A DNA stretch of 64,000 nucleotides from Hymenobacter nivis (GTDB lineage Bacteria; Bacteroidota; Bacteroidia; Cytophagales; Hymenobacteraceae): the NCBI RefSeq assembly GCF_003149515.1, contig NZ_CP029145.1, positions 2,170,001 to 2,234,000 of the forward strand. Direction: 5' to 3'. Both the position numbers and the translations under genes were made by a program. The notes beneath the pieces were generated by a model, which saw only the letters and a list, made by a program, of their open reading frames with translations, was not told where the DNA came from and searched no databases. Below, piece by piece: positions 18,522 through 27,394 of this stretch. How positions within the stretch are numbered: the stretch's first letter is position 1; the number at the start of each line of letters is the position of its first letter.

Positions 18522-20516
18522 CTACCCTGGGCGGGTGCTCACCGTTAGAATCGCGTTGGTTAAGGATGCCGCCGACAGCTCATCGAGCGGCAAGTACTCC
18601 GCCCCAAGGGCAGCGGCCAGCGCGGCGGCTTTCCCCAGGCGCAGGTAGCTGTTGTCGGTGTCGAGCACCAGGGTTGGGATTTGCTGGGTGCGCAGTTGGG
18701 TGGCGAGCTGCTGGGTTTGCGCGCTGGCATCGCCGCCGCCGGCCAGGGGCACGTTGGCTTTGCCATCGCTGAGCAGCACCAGGAGCGGCTGCAAACCCGC
18801 CGGATAGTCGGCCCGCGCCAATAGTTGCGCTGCCAGCTGGAGCGCGTGCGGCAGCGGGGTACGCCCCCCCGTGGGCAACGTACGCAGGGCTTCCTCGGCT
18901 ATGGCCACGCTGCGGGTGGGCGGCAGCAGCAGCCGCGCCTCCACGCCCCGAAAGGTGATGACGGCCACTGTGTCGCGCTGCTGGTAGGCCTCGGTGAGCA
19001 GACTGAGCACGGCGCCTTTTACCGCTTCCATGCGGCGGCTCGCGCTCATGGAGCCCGAGGCGTCGACCACGAGCAGCAAGAAGGTCCCCGTCTTACTACT
19101 GCGCACTTGCTGGTGCAGGTCGTCGCGGGTGATTTGGGCCACCATTGGGTCGCGCAGCACAGCTTGGCGCACGGTCGCCTCGATGGCCAGAACCGATGGG
19201 CTTAGGTCGGGCACGGCCCGCACGGTGTGGCCCCGCGCGCCCTGGGTTGCCGCCCCACGCCGGCCACCAGCGCGAGCGAAAGCAGCAAGCGGCACCGCCT
19301 CTACCTGAATAGGCCGCCCGGCCGGGGTCGGCCCGGCCCCAAATACTTGCTCGGGAGCCGCGGCCTCATTCGAGGAAGTTTGCGGTGCGCTTTCCAGTGG
19401 CTCATCCCGCTCATTTTCAGCTTGCTGCGTTACTTCTTCCGAATGTTGAGGCGTAGAATTAAGGGGAGGCGCAGCTGCTTCCGGCTCGGGCTTGGGGGCA
19501 GCAGGCGACGCATCCGGGGCCTGCTTCATCAACTCATCCAGCGCTTCGGAGGGCAGGCCAGGGCTGTCGAACGGCTGGGCCCGGCGACGGTGGGCCAGGG
19601 CCAGCTCGGCGGCGCGGCGCACGTCGGCGGCCGTGGCGGCAGGGCGGCCAGCCAGAGCGGCCAGGGTGAGGGCCGTTTTATAGACGGCAATATCGGCCCG
19701 TAGGCTGCTTACCCCGAGCTCCGTGCAAAGCTGACTAATGAGGGTGAGCAGGCCATCGGGCATTTGCACGGCCGGCAATAGTTGCCGCGCCGTGCTTACC
19801 TGCCGTTGCAGGGCCGCTTGGGCCGGCTGCCACTGCGCCCGGAAGGCCGCCGGGTCGCGTTCAAACGCCACGCGCCGCCGCACTACTTCCGTTCGCTCGG
19901 CCACGTCGCGCGGGGCGGCGATTTCTACCATCAGTCCGAATCGGTCGAGGAATTGCGGACGCAGGCTGCCTTCCTCGGGGTTCATCGTGCCAATGAGGGT
20001 GAACCGTGCCGGGTGGGTCACGGCCAGTCCTTCGCGCTGCACGGTGGCCACCCCGGTAGCCGCCGCGTCGAGCAGCACGTCAACCAAGTGGTCGGGCAGC
20101 AGGTTCACTTCATCGATGTAAAGCACTCCGCGGTGAGCCGCGGCCAGCAGGCCCGGCTGCAGCCTTTTCTGGCGGTCGGCCAGCAGACCCTCCAGGTCGA
20201 GGCTGCCGAGCACACGGTCTTCGGTAGCGCCCAAGGGCAGGTTGACAAAGGGCGCGGGCAATTCCTGGGCTTCGGCAGCGGACTGGTGGCAGGCCGGGCA
20301 CAGGTCGGCGGGGTGGCCGGGCTCGCAGTTGAACGGGCAGCCCGGGGTTGCTAGCATGGGGGGTAGCAGCTCGGCCAGGCCGCGTACGGCGGTGGTTTTG
20401 GCCGTGCCTTTGTCGCCGCGCAGCAGCACGCCGCCAAGGCCGGGATTCACGGCGCACAGCAGCAGGGCTTGCTTAAGAGAATCCTGCCCGACCAGGGCAG
20501 TAAAGGGGTAGTGCAT
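18522..20516 (-). CDS. Chelatase AAA+/VWA subunit, ChlI-ChlD-type fusion
   Basis: 664 residues. The AAA+ part has Walker A LLRGDKGTAKTTAV at about 31-44, a Cys-rich insert CPFNCEPG...CPACHQ at about 60-78, and the Walker B-like block LYIDEVNLLPDHLVD at about 130-144. A Pro/Ala/Glu-rich linker (about 325-400) leads to a VWA domain with MIDAS motif VVDASGSMSASRRM near 470. This ChlI+ChlD architecture energises CobN-type cobaltochelatases or magnesium chelatase. No chlorophyll genes are present and cobN is just upstream on the same strand, so cobalt is the expected metal. It converges on the permease gene with a gap of only 27 bases. Confidence 0.9.
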   Translation of the reverse strand: MHYPFTALVGQDSLKQALLLCAVNPGLGGVLLRGDKGTAKTTAVRGLAELLPPMLATPGCPFNCEPGHPADLCPACHQSAAEAQELPAPFVNLPLGATEDRVLGSLDLEGLLADRQKRLQPGLLAAAHRGVLYIDEVNLLPDHLVDVLLDAAATGVATVQREGLAVTHPARFTLIGTMNPEEGSLRPQFLDRFGLMVEIAAPRDVAERTEVVRRRVAFERDPAAFRAQWQPAQAALQRQVSTARQLLPAVQMPDGLLTLISQLCTELGVSSLRADIAVYKTALTLAALAGRPAATAADVRRAAELALAHRRRAQPFDSPGLPSEALDELMKQAPDASPAAPKPEPEAAAPPLNSTPQHSEEVTQQAENERDEPLESAPQTSSNEAAAPEQVFGAGPTPAGRPIQVEAVPLAAFARAGGRRGAATQGARGHTVRAVPDLSPSVLAIEATVRQAVLRDPMVAQITRDDLHQQVRSSKTGTFLLLVVDASGSMSASRRMEAVKGAVLSLLTEAYQQRDTVAVITFRGVEARLLLPPTRSVAIAEEALRTLPTGGRTPLPHALQLAAQLLARADYPAGLQPLLVLLSDGKANVPLAGGGDASAQTQQLATQLRTQQIPTLVLDTDNSYLRLGKAAALAAALGAEYLPLDELSAASLTNAILTVSTRPG

Positions 20517-20575
20517 GTGCTTTTTTACTTGGGGAGAGAAGGTTGTCGGGCTTTGACCACCTTAAGCTTTATTAT

Positions 20576-20726
20576 GAGGCTGTTTAAAAAGCCGCAAGTC
20601 GGTCATGCTGAGCTTATCGAAGCATCTCTACCGCTTCGGCTGCGCCGTTCAACGAAGCGGTAGAGATGCTTCGACAAGCTCAGCATGACAGTCAGGATTA
20701 TTCCTCCGACTTTGTAAACAGCTTCT
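20576..20726. repeat. Palindromic interspersed repeat R1
   Basis: The outer edges GAGGCTGTTTA and TAAACAGCTTC are near-mirror images. Inside, GTCATGCTGAGC...GCTCAGCATGAC forms a long, almost perfect inverted repeat from 20602 to 20689. It fills the space between cobN and chlID and touches the cobN stop codon. Similar edges flank repeats at 39024, 51771 and 62173. Read as RNA it would fold into a long hairpin and may weaken read-through from cobN into chlID. Confidence 0.8.
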
Positions 20727-23700
20727 ATTCATTTCGAGCTTCCAGCAGCGTCTCACTCTGCAAATACACCGCTTGTAATGCCGCCAGCATCTCGGGCGGC
20801 GGAGCGGCCCACATGCCCCGTTGCGCGGCTTCCAATAGCCGCTCGGCGATGGCATTCAGCGCCCACGGATTGCTCTCGGCGAAGAACTCCTGCATGCCCG
20901 CATCGAGGGCGTAAATGGCGGCCACCTGCTCATACATCCAGTCATCCACTACTTTAGCCGTCGCATCATAGCCAAAGAGGTAGTCCACCGTGGCGGTCAG
21001 CTCCAGACCGCCCTTGTAGCCGTGGCGCTGAATGCCGGCCAGCCACTTCGGGTTGACAACGCGGGAGCGGAACACGCGCAGGGTCTCCTCCTTTAGGTCG
21101 CGCACGGCCGGGCGGGCGGGGTCCTGCGTATCGCCGAAGTAGTGCTTGGGCTGCCGGCCGGTAAGGCTGCGGATGGTGGCAATCATGCCGCCGTGAAACT
21201 GCAGGTAGTCGTCGCTGTCAAAAATGTCGTGCTCGCGGTTGTCCTGGTTGTGCAGGGCCACTTCCACGCCCGCCAGGCGCTGCCGGAACTCAGGGCGGGC
21301 ATCGGTGCCACTCGCGGCGCGGGTGTAGGCGTACCCGCCCCAGTTCACGTAGGCCTGAGCAAAATCGGCATCGCCGTGCCAGTTCTTTTCGTTGATAAGC
21401 GGCAGAATACCTGCGCCGTAGCTGCCCGGCGCGGCCCCAAAAATGCGGTAGCCGGCGCGCTGCTCGGCTTCCTCGGCGGGCACGTCCTGAGCGTGCAGCT
21501 CGGCGAGGTCGCGCAGGTAGTGCTGGCGCACGAAGTTCTGGTCGAGCGGCTCGTCGAGGGCCAGCACGAGCTGCACGGCATCGTCTAGCAATTCAATGAG
21601 ATGCGGAAACGCATCGCGAAAAAAACCACTGATGCGAGTGGTCACGTCGATACGCGGCCGGCCTAATTCGGCCAGCGGTATTACCTCCACACCGGTCACG
21701 CGGCGGCTTTGGGCCTGCCACACGGGGCGCACGCCCAGCAGGGCCAGGATTTCGGCCACGTCGTCGCCGTGGGTGCGCATGGCGCTGGTGCCCCACACGC
21801 TCAGACCCACGCTTTGGGGGTAGCGGCCGGTTTCTTTGAGGTGGCGGGCCAGCACCTCGCGGGCCAGTTGCTGGCCCACTTCCCAGGCCGCCTGCGAGGG
21901 CAGGGCGCGGGGGTCCACGGCGTAGAAGTTGCGGCCCGTGGGCAGAATGTGGGCCATTCCCCGCGTGGGCGCGCCGCTGGGCCCGGCCGGCACGTAGCCA
22001 CCCGAGAGGCCGTGTAGCAAGTTGGCTACCTCGTCGTAGGTCTGGGCCAGATTGGGTAGGAGTTGCTGACCCACGTAGGTCAGCGTTTGGCGCACTTTGA
22101 CTAGCTCAGGCTGCGCGGGCGCGATATTCAGCGTTTCGAACAGTACTTGGTCGAGAGCATCCGGCCGGAAGCGTTGCTGCTGCCAGGCCAGAAGCAAGTG
22201 CTTGGTCAGCTCGTCGAGCACTTCGAGCGCATCGGCTCCCGTCACGACGGGCCGTCCGGCCAGGGCGGTAAAAGCTTCAGCTACGATGCTCAGCTTCTGC
22301 CCTTTCGCGCTCAGTACGGCATCCAGGTCAAAGCCAAATAGCGCCGCCAGCCCGGCCTGCAAGCCCGGCACGCCGAGGTTGGGCAGGCGCGTGAGGGCTT
22401 GCAGCATATCGACCAGCGCCTCATCTTCCGGGGCTTGGCCCAAGATGTGGAGACCGTTGCGGATTTGGGCCGCGCCCAGCTCGCAGAGGTAGCCGTCGAT
22501 GTCTTCGATGAGGTGGGCGACGTCCTTGCCGTCCATTTCGGCCAGGCTCACGGGCACGCCTTCGGGGGTCATGTCGTCGTCCCAGTCGTGCACGTGGTCG
22601 CCGTGGTCGCGGCGCAGCAGCACGGCCAGGTCCTGGTCGAGGTTGGTTTGCTTCACCAGGTCCCAGATTTGGCGTTGCAGCAGCGGCAGCTTGGCCGGGT
22701 CGAGGGCCTCAACCTGGTAGTATTCATCGACCAGCTGCGTGAGCTGGGCCAGCTCGCCGTAGCTGTCGGCCGTGGTCATGGGCGGCGTAAGGTGGTCGAT
22801 GATGGTGGCGTGAGCACGGCGCTTGGCCTGCGAGCCCTCGCCGGGGTCATTGATAATGAAGGGGTAGAACAGCGGCAAATCGCCCAGAAATGCATCCGGA
22901 AAGCAGTTCTCCGACAAGCCAATGCCCTTGCCCGGCAGCCACTCCAGGGTACCGTGCTTGCCCACGTGCACAATGGCATCGGCCCCCCAGCCGTCGCGCA
23001 GCCAGCGGTACAATGCGTAGTAATGGTGCGTCGGCGGCAAGTCGGGCTGGTGGTAAATGGCGTCGGGGTCCATGCCGTAGCCCCGAGGCGGCTGAAGTAC
23101 CACCAGGGCGTTGCCCAGCGGCAGACCGGCGAGGGCAATGTGGCCGTCGTGGACGTAGGTTTCGCCGGGCGGCGGGCCCCACTGCTTGGTCATTTTGGCC
23201 TGCAGAGCTTCCGGCAACTCGGCAAACCACGCGGCGTACTGCGCAAACGACACCTGCCCCGGGGCGCGGCCCAGCTGCTCGGGCGTAAGGTAGGTCTGGT
23301 CGTAGGCGCAACGGTCTACCAGCTCGTGGATGAGGGCGGTACCGGTCGGCGGCAGGTCGCTCAGCTGGTAGCCCTCCGCCTGCATGGCATGCAGCAGCGT
23401 CAGCAGCGAGGCCGGCGCGTCGAGCCCCACGGCGTTGCCAATTTGGGAGGCTTTGCTGTTCGAATTGGTAAAAATGAAGGCGATGCGCTTCTGTGAATTG
23501 GGTAAATGGCGCAAGCTGGCGAAGCGCCGGGCCAGGCCCGCCACCCGCGCCATGCGGTCGGGCACGGGCACGTAGCCGGTGGCTTCGCGGTTTTTCTCCT
23601 TGAAAGAAATCGGTACCGTGATGAGGCGGCCGTCGAACTCGGGCAAGGCCACGTTCATGGCCGTATCGAGCGGGTTTAGGCCCCGGCTCGAAGACTCCCA

Positions 23701-25020
23701 GGGGCCCCGCGCCATACCGCTGGTAATTGCCTGCAAAACCACTACGTCAAGCCGTTGCAAGGCCTCCACCGACCATCCTGCACTGGTGGGTCCGTCAGGG
23801 TTCACTTCGCTCATGGCAAAGGAAACGGTATTGATTAACACGTCAATCAACGGGCCGTTTTCGTCCCTGAAAAAGCCGAACGCCCACGGCGCGCCCGTGG
23901 CCTCATCCACCGCTTTGAGCGAGGCCGTGAAGACGGGCAAGGCATTGACACCCTGAGCTTCCAGCTCGTGCACCAGCGCATCCACGAAGGCCAGATTCCC
24001 GCTCACCCAGTGGGCGCGGTAGAACAGCACGCCCGCCGTGGGCCGGGCCGGGTCACGCAGGCGCAGCCAGTCGGCGAGGTTGCCGTTTTCGGGCAAGTCG
24101 GGATGGTAGAGACCGTGCTCGGGCAGCGTGGCCGGGGGCTCGTAGCCGAAGCCGGTGAGCAGCAGGTGGTCGGCCAGGTAATGCAGCAGAGCGGTGAGGT
24201 TGGCGTGGCCGCCGGCCTGCAGGTAGGCCAGGGCCTCGTGCAGCACACCCGGCGACACCGTGGACACGGCCGCCAGTTCGGGGTTTAAGTCGCCCGCGCC
24301 ACTGATTACCAGCAGGTGCTGGCCCTGTGCCTGCGCCCGCCGCACCAACTCCTGAAAGCCGGGAATGCTGCTCGGCCGCCCCAGCACGCGCAGCACAATG
24401 ACCCGCGCGGCGGCTAGCTCACGGTCGAGCAGCTGGGCCATGTGGGTTTCATTTTTAATGGCCAGCAAATTAATTCCCACCGTTTTGGGGAAATCGGCGG
24501 GTAGCCCCTGCACGCTGCGGTGCAGGGTGAGCAGGTCGGTTTCGGCGTGGGTGAGGAAAACAATACCCTCGGCCGCGATGGGCGGAGCCGCCCCGGCCGC
24601 GACGGCCGTTTCGGCTCCGGTCCAGCTGTAGAACTGAAACACGTACTCGGCCAGCTCGGCGGGCGGGGCCAGATAGCCATCGGTGGCCACCAGGCTGTCG
24701 ATGTAATCGAAAATAGCCAGTATCTGCCAGTCGCTGTTGATGGAGTGAAACCACGTCGAACGGCCATCGAAGAGCAGCGTCACCACGTTGGCCAGCGTGC
24801 AGGGGCCCAGGCAGCCACCCTTGGTCATGTGCACGGTGTTGCGTAGCTTGCGACGCAGCCACTCGCTTTTGTACAATTCCACGGGCACGGCAGCGTAGCC
24901 CCTGTCCACGCGCCCGCAGCAGCAGGCGTTATAGCAGTAGGAAAGGTGGCCCCGGCGCTGCACCAGGTTGATGGCTTTCCCATCGGTGCGGACTACGCGC
25001 TGGCGTTTGATTTCGCGCAT
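20725..25020 (-). CDS. cobN: Cobaltochelatase CobN with N-terminal [2Fe-2S]-like domain
   Basis: 1,431 residues, roughly 150 longer than ordinary CobN. The large chelatase body begins near residue 150 ([14 protein letters not shown]) and includes [34 protein letters not shown] and the C-terminal [19 protein letters not shown] region, all typical of CobN/ChlH. The added N-terminus holds YCYNACCCG (Cys29, 33, 34, 35) and GGCLGPC (Cys70, Cys74) followed by a thioredoxin-fold-like stretch, resembling the ferredoxin at 7767. CobN inserts cobalt into hydrogenobyrinic a,c-diamide with an AAA+ helper, here the next gene. The extension suggests redox coupling at the chelatase, which is inference. Confidence 0.93.
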   Translation of the reverse strand: MREIKRQRVVRTDGKAINLVQRRGHLSYCYNACCCGRVDRGYAAVPVELYKSEWLRRKLRNTVHMTKGGCLGPCTLANVVTLLFDGRSTWFHSINSDWQILAIFDYIDSLVATDGYLAPPAELAEYVFQFYSWTGAETAVAAGAAPPIAAEGIVFLTHAETDLLTLHRSVQGLPADFPKTVGINLLAIKNETHMAQLLDRELAAARVIVLRVLGRPSSIPGFQELVRRAQAQGQHLLVISGAGDLNPELAAVSTVSPGVLHEALAYLQAGGHANLTALLHYLADHLLLTGFGYEPPATLPEHGLYHPDLPENGNLADWLRLRDPARPTAGVLFYRAHWVSGNLAFVDALVHELEAQGVNALPVFTASLKAVDEATGAPWAFGFFRDENGPLIDVLINTVSFAMSEVNPDGPTSAGWSVEALQRLDVVVLQAITSGMARGPWESSSRGLNPLDTAMNVALPEFDGRLITVPISFKEKNREATGYVPVPDRMARVAGLARRFASLRHLPNSQKRIAFIFTNSNSKASQIGNAVGLDAPASLLTLLHAMQAEGYQLSDLPPTGTALIHELVDRCAYDQTYLTPEQLGRAPGQVSFAQYAAWFAELPEALQAKMTKQWGPPPGETYVHDGHIALAGLPLGNALVVLQPPRGYGMDPDAIYHQPDLPPTHHYYALYRWLRDGWGADAIVHVGKHGTLEWLPGKGIGLSENCFPDAFLGDLPLFYPFIINDPGEGSQAKRRAHATIIDHLTPPMTTADSYGELAQLTQLVDEYYQVEALDPAKLPLLQRQIWDLVKQTNLDQDLAVLLRRDHGDHVHDWDDDMTPEGVPVSLAEMDGKDVAHLIEDIDGYLCELGAAQIRNGLHILGQAPEDEALVDMLQALTRLPNLGVPGLQAGLAALFGFDLDAVLSAKGQKLSIVAEAFTALAGRPVVTGADALEVLDELTKHLLLAWQQQRFRPDALDQVLFETLNIAPAQPELVKVRQTLTYVGQQLLPNLAQTYDEVANLLHGLSGGYVPAGPSGAPTRGMAHILPTGRNFYAVDPRALPSQAAWEVGQQLAREVLARHLKETGRYPQSVGLSVWGTSAMRTHGDDVAEILALLGVRPVWQAQSRRVTGVEVIPLAELGRPRIDVTTRISGFFRDAFPHLIELLDDAVQLVLALDEPLDQNFVRQHYLRDLAELHAQDVPAEEAEQRAGYRIFGAAPGSYGAGILPLINEKNWHGDADFAQAYVNWGGYAYTRAASGTDARPEFRQRLAGVEVALHNQDNREHDIFDSDDYLQFHGGMIATIRSLTGRQPKHYFGDTQDPARPAVRDLKEETLRVFRSRVVNPKWLAGIQRHGYKGGLELTATVDYLFGYDATAKVVDDWMYEQVAAIYALDAGMQEFFAESNPWALNAIAERLLEAAQRGMWAAPPPEMLAALQAVYLQSETLLEARNE

Positions 25021-25280
25021 GGTTGTATGAGAATAAATGGTGTGTTTAGCGAAGGCAATTTGTTGGATAAGCAGATTTTATCTCAGCAGGTTTTAGTAAC
25101 TAGTGGCGGCGACAGGGTGTTTAACTGGCGCAAGGTATTCGCCTACCAGAGTTGCTACAATCAGTCCCCCGGTAAGTTTGCCCAATCTTCGCCAGCCAGT
25201 CCATCAAACGAGCGGGCTACCCTCGGGATTTACCGCTCAGTCTGAATTAGCACTTTAAAAAGATATCTTCTTCTGCGTCA
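25021..25280. other. Divergent intergenic region between cobN and permease 2
   Basis: About 260 bases, more AT-rich than the flanks. It must hold the cobN promoter (minus strand) and the permease promoter (plus strand). I see no riboswitch core and no clear TAnnTTTG box on either strand. Confidence 0.4.
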
Positions 25281-25928
25281 ATGTTAAATCCGTTATTCCT
25301 TGACTCCATTTTGCTAGGGGTACAGCACTCCTTCGAGCCCGACCACATGGCCGCCGTGGCGGTGCTGGCCACCGAGCAAAAAAAGGGTACGGGACGATTG
25401 TGGCGCGTCATTTGGCGCTCGTCGCACTGGGCATTGGGGCACTCGCTAACGCTCGTGGTGTTTGCCAGCCTCATTTTGCTGCTGAAGTCAACGCTTTCGC
25501 TCCACATCGCGGCACAGGTGGAGCTGGCTATCGGGCCACTTATGATATGGCTGGGAGTACTGGCTATTCGGCGCAACTTCCGCCAAGTAAAACCTTTACC
25601 CGTGCTAATAACCCCACCAGCGCCCGCGGGGCTTAGCCGCTCATTCTGGGTGGGGATGGTGCATGGGCTGGCCGGCACCGGGGGGGCCTGCACCATTGCC
25701 CTCACCCTGGCGGCCCGCAACACCACGGCCGCCGTGTGGATTATCGTGCTCCAAAGTGCCGGTATTCTAATTTCCATGACAACTTACGGGTGCCTGTTTG
25801 CCTTTTCGACGGCACGTTTCTCAAGCCAGTGGCAGCCCTCGCTCAAGTGGCTCAACTATGCGGTGGGGGCTTTTTCAATTGGGATTGGAATTTATACGCT
25901 GGTAGAAAGCGCGCAGGGGCTGGGATAA
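25281..25928 (+). CDS. Nickel/cobalt-type permease, paralogue 2
   Basis: 215-residue membrane protein closely related to that at 17796, with the same HSFEPDHMAAV motif at about 16-26, WRSSHWALGHSLTL at about 48-61 and SRSFWVGMVHGLAGTGGAC in the second half. The variable loop after the fourth segment is short and Pro-rich (VKPLPVLITPPAPAG) instead of histidine-rich. It starts with ATG and stands alone between cobN and the second riboswitch. The pair probably arose by local duplication. Confidence 0.8.
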   Translation: MLNPLFLDSILLGVQHSFEPDHMAAVAVLATEQKKGTGRLWRVIWRSSHWALGHSLTLVVFASLILLLKSTLSLHIAAQVELAIGPLMIWLGVLAIRRNFRQVKPLPVLITPPAPAGLSRSFWVGMVHGLAGTGGACTIALTLAARNTTAAVWIIVLQSAGILISMTTYGCLFAFSTARFSSQWQPSLKWLNYAVGAFSIGIGIYTLVESAQGLG

Positions 25929-25972
25929 TGTTGTGTCGAGCCCTGCCCCGCTCACAAAACGACTTCATCCCC

Positions 25973-25980
25973 TACCTTCG
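25973..25980 (+). promoter_or_regulatory. Probable -7 box before riboswitch 2
   Basis: TACCTTCG is one base from the TAnnTTTG consensus and sits at nearly the same distance from the riboswitch hairpin as TACCTTTG at 7451 does from riboswitch 1. Confidence 0.5.
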
Positions 25981-25994
25981 TCCCAACAATTGGT

Positions 25995-26165
25995 AGTCGC
26001 TTCCGCGGTGCGGGGCGACTTTAAAAGGGAATCCGGTGTAATTCCGGGACAGTCTCCGCTGCTGTAACCCCCTCCAAAGCTGCCCGATATACAATACCAC
26101 TGTCCGGTTCCGGATGGGAAGGTCGTCGGTTAGTGGGGGAAGTCAGAAGACCTGCCGTTTGCTTC
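25995..26165 (+). promoter_or_regulatory. Cobalamin riboswitch 2
   Basis: GGGAATCCGGTG at about 26028, CCGCTGCTGTAA at about 26056, and GAAGACCTGCC at about 26146-26156 match the cobalamin riboswitch core. A leading hairpin AGTCGC...GCGACT spans 25995-26020, as in riboswitch 1. It precedes the truncated receptor frame and the bluB-cobQ-cobD-cbiB run, so the lower part of the pathway and, originally, a B12 receptor were under B12 control. Confidence 0.93.
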
Positions 26166-26203
26166 ATACAGTCCCGGCCTTCGGCAGAAAGGCACGTCGT
26201 ACC

Positions 26204-26695
26204 ATGCCCAACCCCTCGCTCCTCCCCGGCTGTGCCGGGGGAATAGTCTACCATAGTTGTTGTTGGCGTAAGGCCGCTTGGCGGAGCCGTTTGCTCACCC
26301 CGGACCCGCGCCGCGCCGGGCAGCACCTTACCCCATTATTTAGCTCAAAATCAGTATTTTGGAGCCTGTACGCGATTGGTCTAGTTGTTGTGCACCCGGC
26401 GGCGGCCCAAGGTACGGTGGCCCTGCGGGGCACCGTAGCCGACTCGCTCTCGGGTTGGCCGTTGGTGGGCGTGAGCGCAGGGCTGGTGGGCCAGCCCCGC
26501 GGCGCCAGCACCGATGCGCTGGGGCAGTTTCGGCTCGGTGAACTCAAGCCGGGCACGTATGCGCTACGCATCGGCACACTGGGCTATACGTTTAAAAATC
26601 AGTTGATAACCTTGGTAGCAGACGAGATGCGGGTTGTGGCTATTACCTTGGCCTCCGCGCTGCTTCTTCACTTTGCCAATCCCTTACCTGCTTGA
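26204..26695 (+). pseudogene. Truncated TonB-dependent receptor N-terminus (carboxypeptidase-regulatory-like domain)
   Basis: After a hydrophobic signal-like stretch (SVFWSLYAIGLVVVHPAAAQ) comes the CarboxypepD_reg-like domain that opens many Bacteroidota TonB-dependent receptors: VALRGTVADSLSGWPLVGVS, DALGQFRLGELKPGTYALRI and TLGYTFKNQLITL. The frame ends about 70 residues later with no plug or barrel. In riboswitch-controlled loci this position commonly holds a BtuB-like vitamin B12 receptor, so it is best explained as a deletion remnant. Its stop overlaps the bluB start (TTGA), so its translation may still drive bluB. The start at 26204 is uncertain. Confidence 0.65.
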
Positions 26696-27351
26696 ACCAG
26701 TTCAGCCCCGCCGAGATTGAAGCCGTGTACCGGGCGATAGCCGAGCGCCGCGACATCCGCCATTTTCTGCCCGACCCCGTTGCCCCCGAGGTGCTGCACC
26801 GCCTACTGCAAGCCGCCCACCAGGCCCCGAGCGTAGGATTCATGCAGCCCTGGCGCTTCCTGCGCATCACCGACCCGGCCCTGCGGGGCGCCTTGCACCA
26901 GCTCGTGGAGCAAGAGCGGCTGCGTACCGCCGAAGCCTTGGGAGAGCGGGCCAGCGCGTTTTTGCAGTTGAAAGTAGAAGGCCTCCGCGAGTGCGGCGAA
27001 GTGCTGGTGGCCGCCCTCATGGCAGGGCGGGAGGCGCACATTTTCGGCCGGCGCACGCTACCCGAAATGGACCTCGCCTCGGTGTCATGCGCCATCCAAA
27101 ACCTGTGGCTAGCCGCCCGCGCCGAAGGCCTCGGCATGGGGTGGGTGTCGATTTTTGACCCCGAACAAGTTCGTTTGGCCTTGCAGATGCCGGACGGGGC
27201 GCAGCCCGTGGCCATCCTCTGCCTGGGCCACGTGGCAGAGTTTTACCCCCGCCCCATGCTCGAAACCGCGGGCTGGGCGAGCCGGATGAGCCTTCCCGAG
27301 CTGGTGTTTGAGAACTATTGGCCAGCGGCGACTGCCCCGGGCCAAGGGTAA
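26692..27351 (+). CDS. bluB: 5,6-dimethylbenzimidazole synthase
   Basis: 219-residue nitroreductase-fold enzyme that splits FMNH2 with oxygen to make DMB, the lower ligand of B12. RRDIRHFLPDPVAPEVLHRL near 20-39, APSVGFMQPWRFL near 45-57 and GLGMGWVSIFDPEQVR near 148-163 are BluB features. The start is TTG at 26692, overlapping the truncated receptor stop. BluB needs oxygen, in contrast with the oxygen-independent CbiD/CbiG ring contraction in the first operon. Confidence 0.92.
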   Translation: MNQFSPAEIEAVYRAIAERRDIRHFLPDPVAPEVLHRLLQAAHQAPSVGFMQPWRFLRITDPALRGALHQLVEQERLRTAEALGERASAFLQLKVEGLRECGEVLVAALMAGREAHIFGRRTLPEMDLASVSCAIQNLWLAARAEGLGMGWVSIFDPEQVRLALQMPDGAQPVAILCLGHVAEFYPRPMLETAGWASRMSLPELVFENYWPAATAPGQG

Positions 27352-27394
27352 TACTTGGTCCTTTTACCCGCCCTTCCTACTCTATACCTTCCCC

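Noticed and set aside
18522..20516. Magnesium chelatase for chlorophyll
   Set aside because: No bacteriochlorophyll genes in the window and direct association with cobN; cobalt is the better assignment.
22399..23496. Long plus-strand open frame (365 codons)
   Set aside because: Lies wholly antisense to cobN; its length follows from high GC and shows no protein-family motifs.
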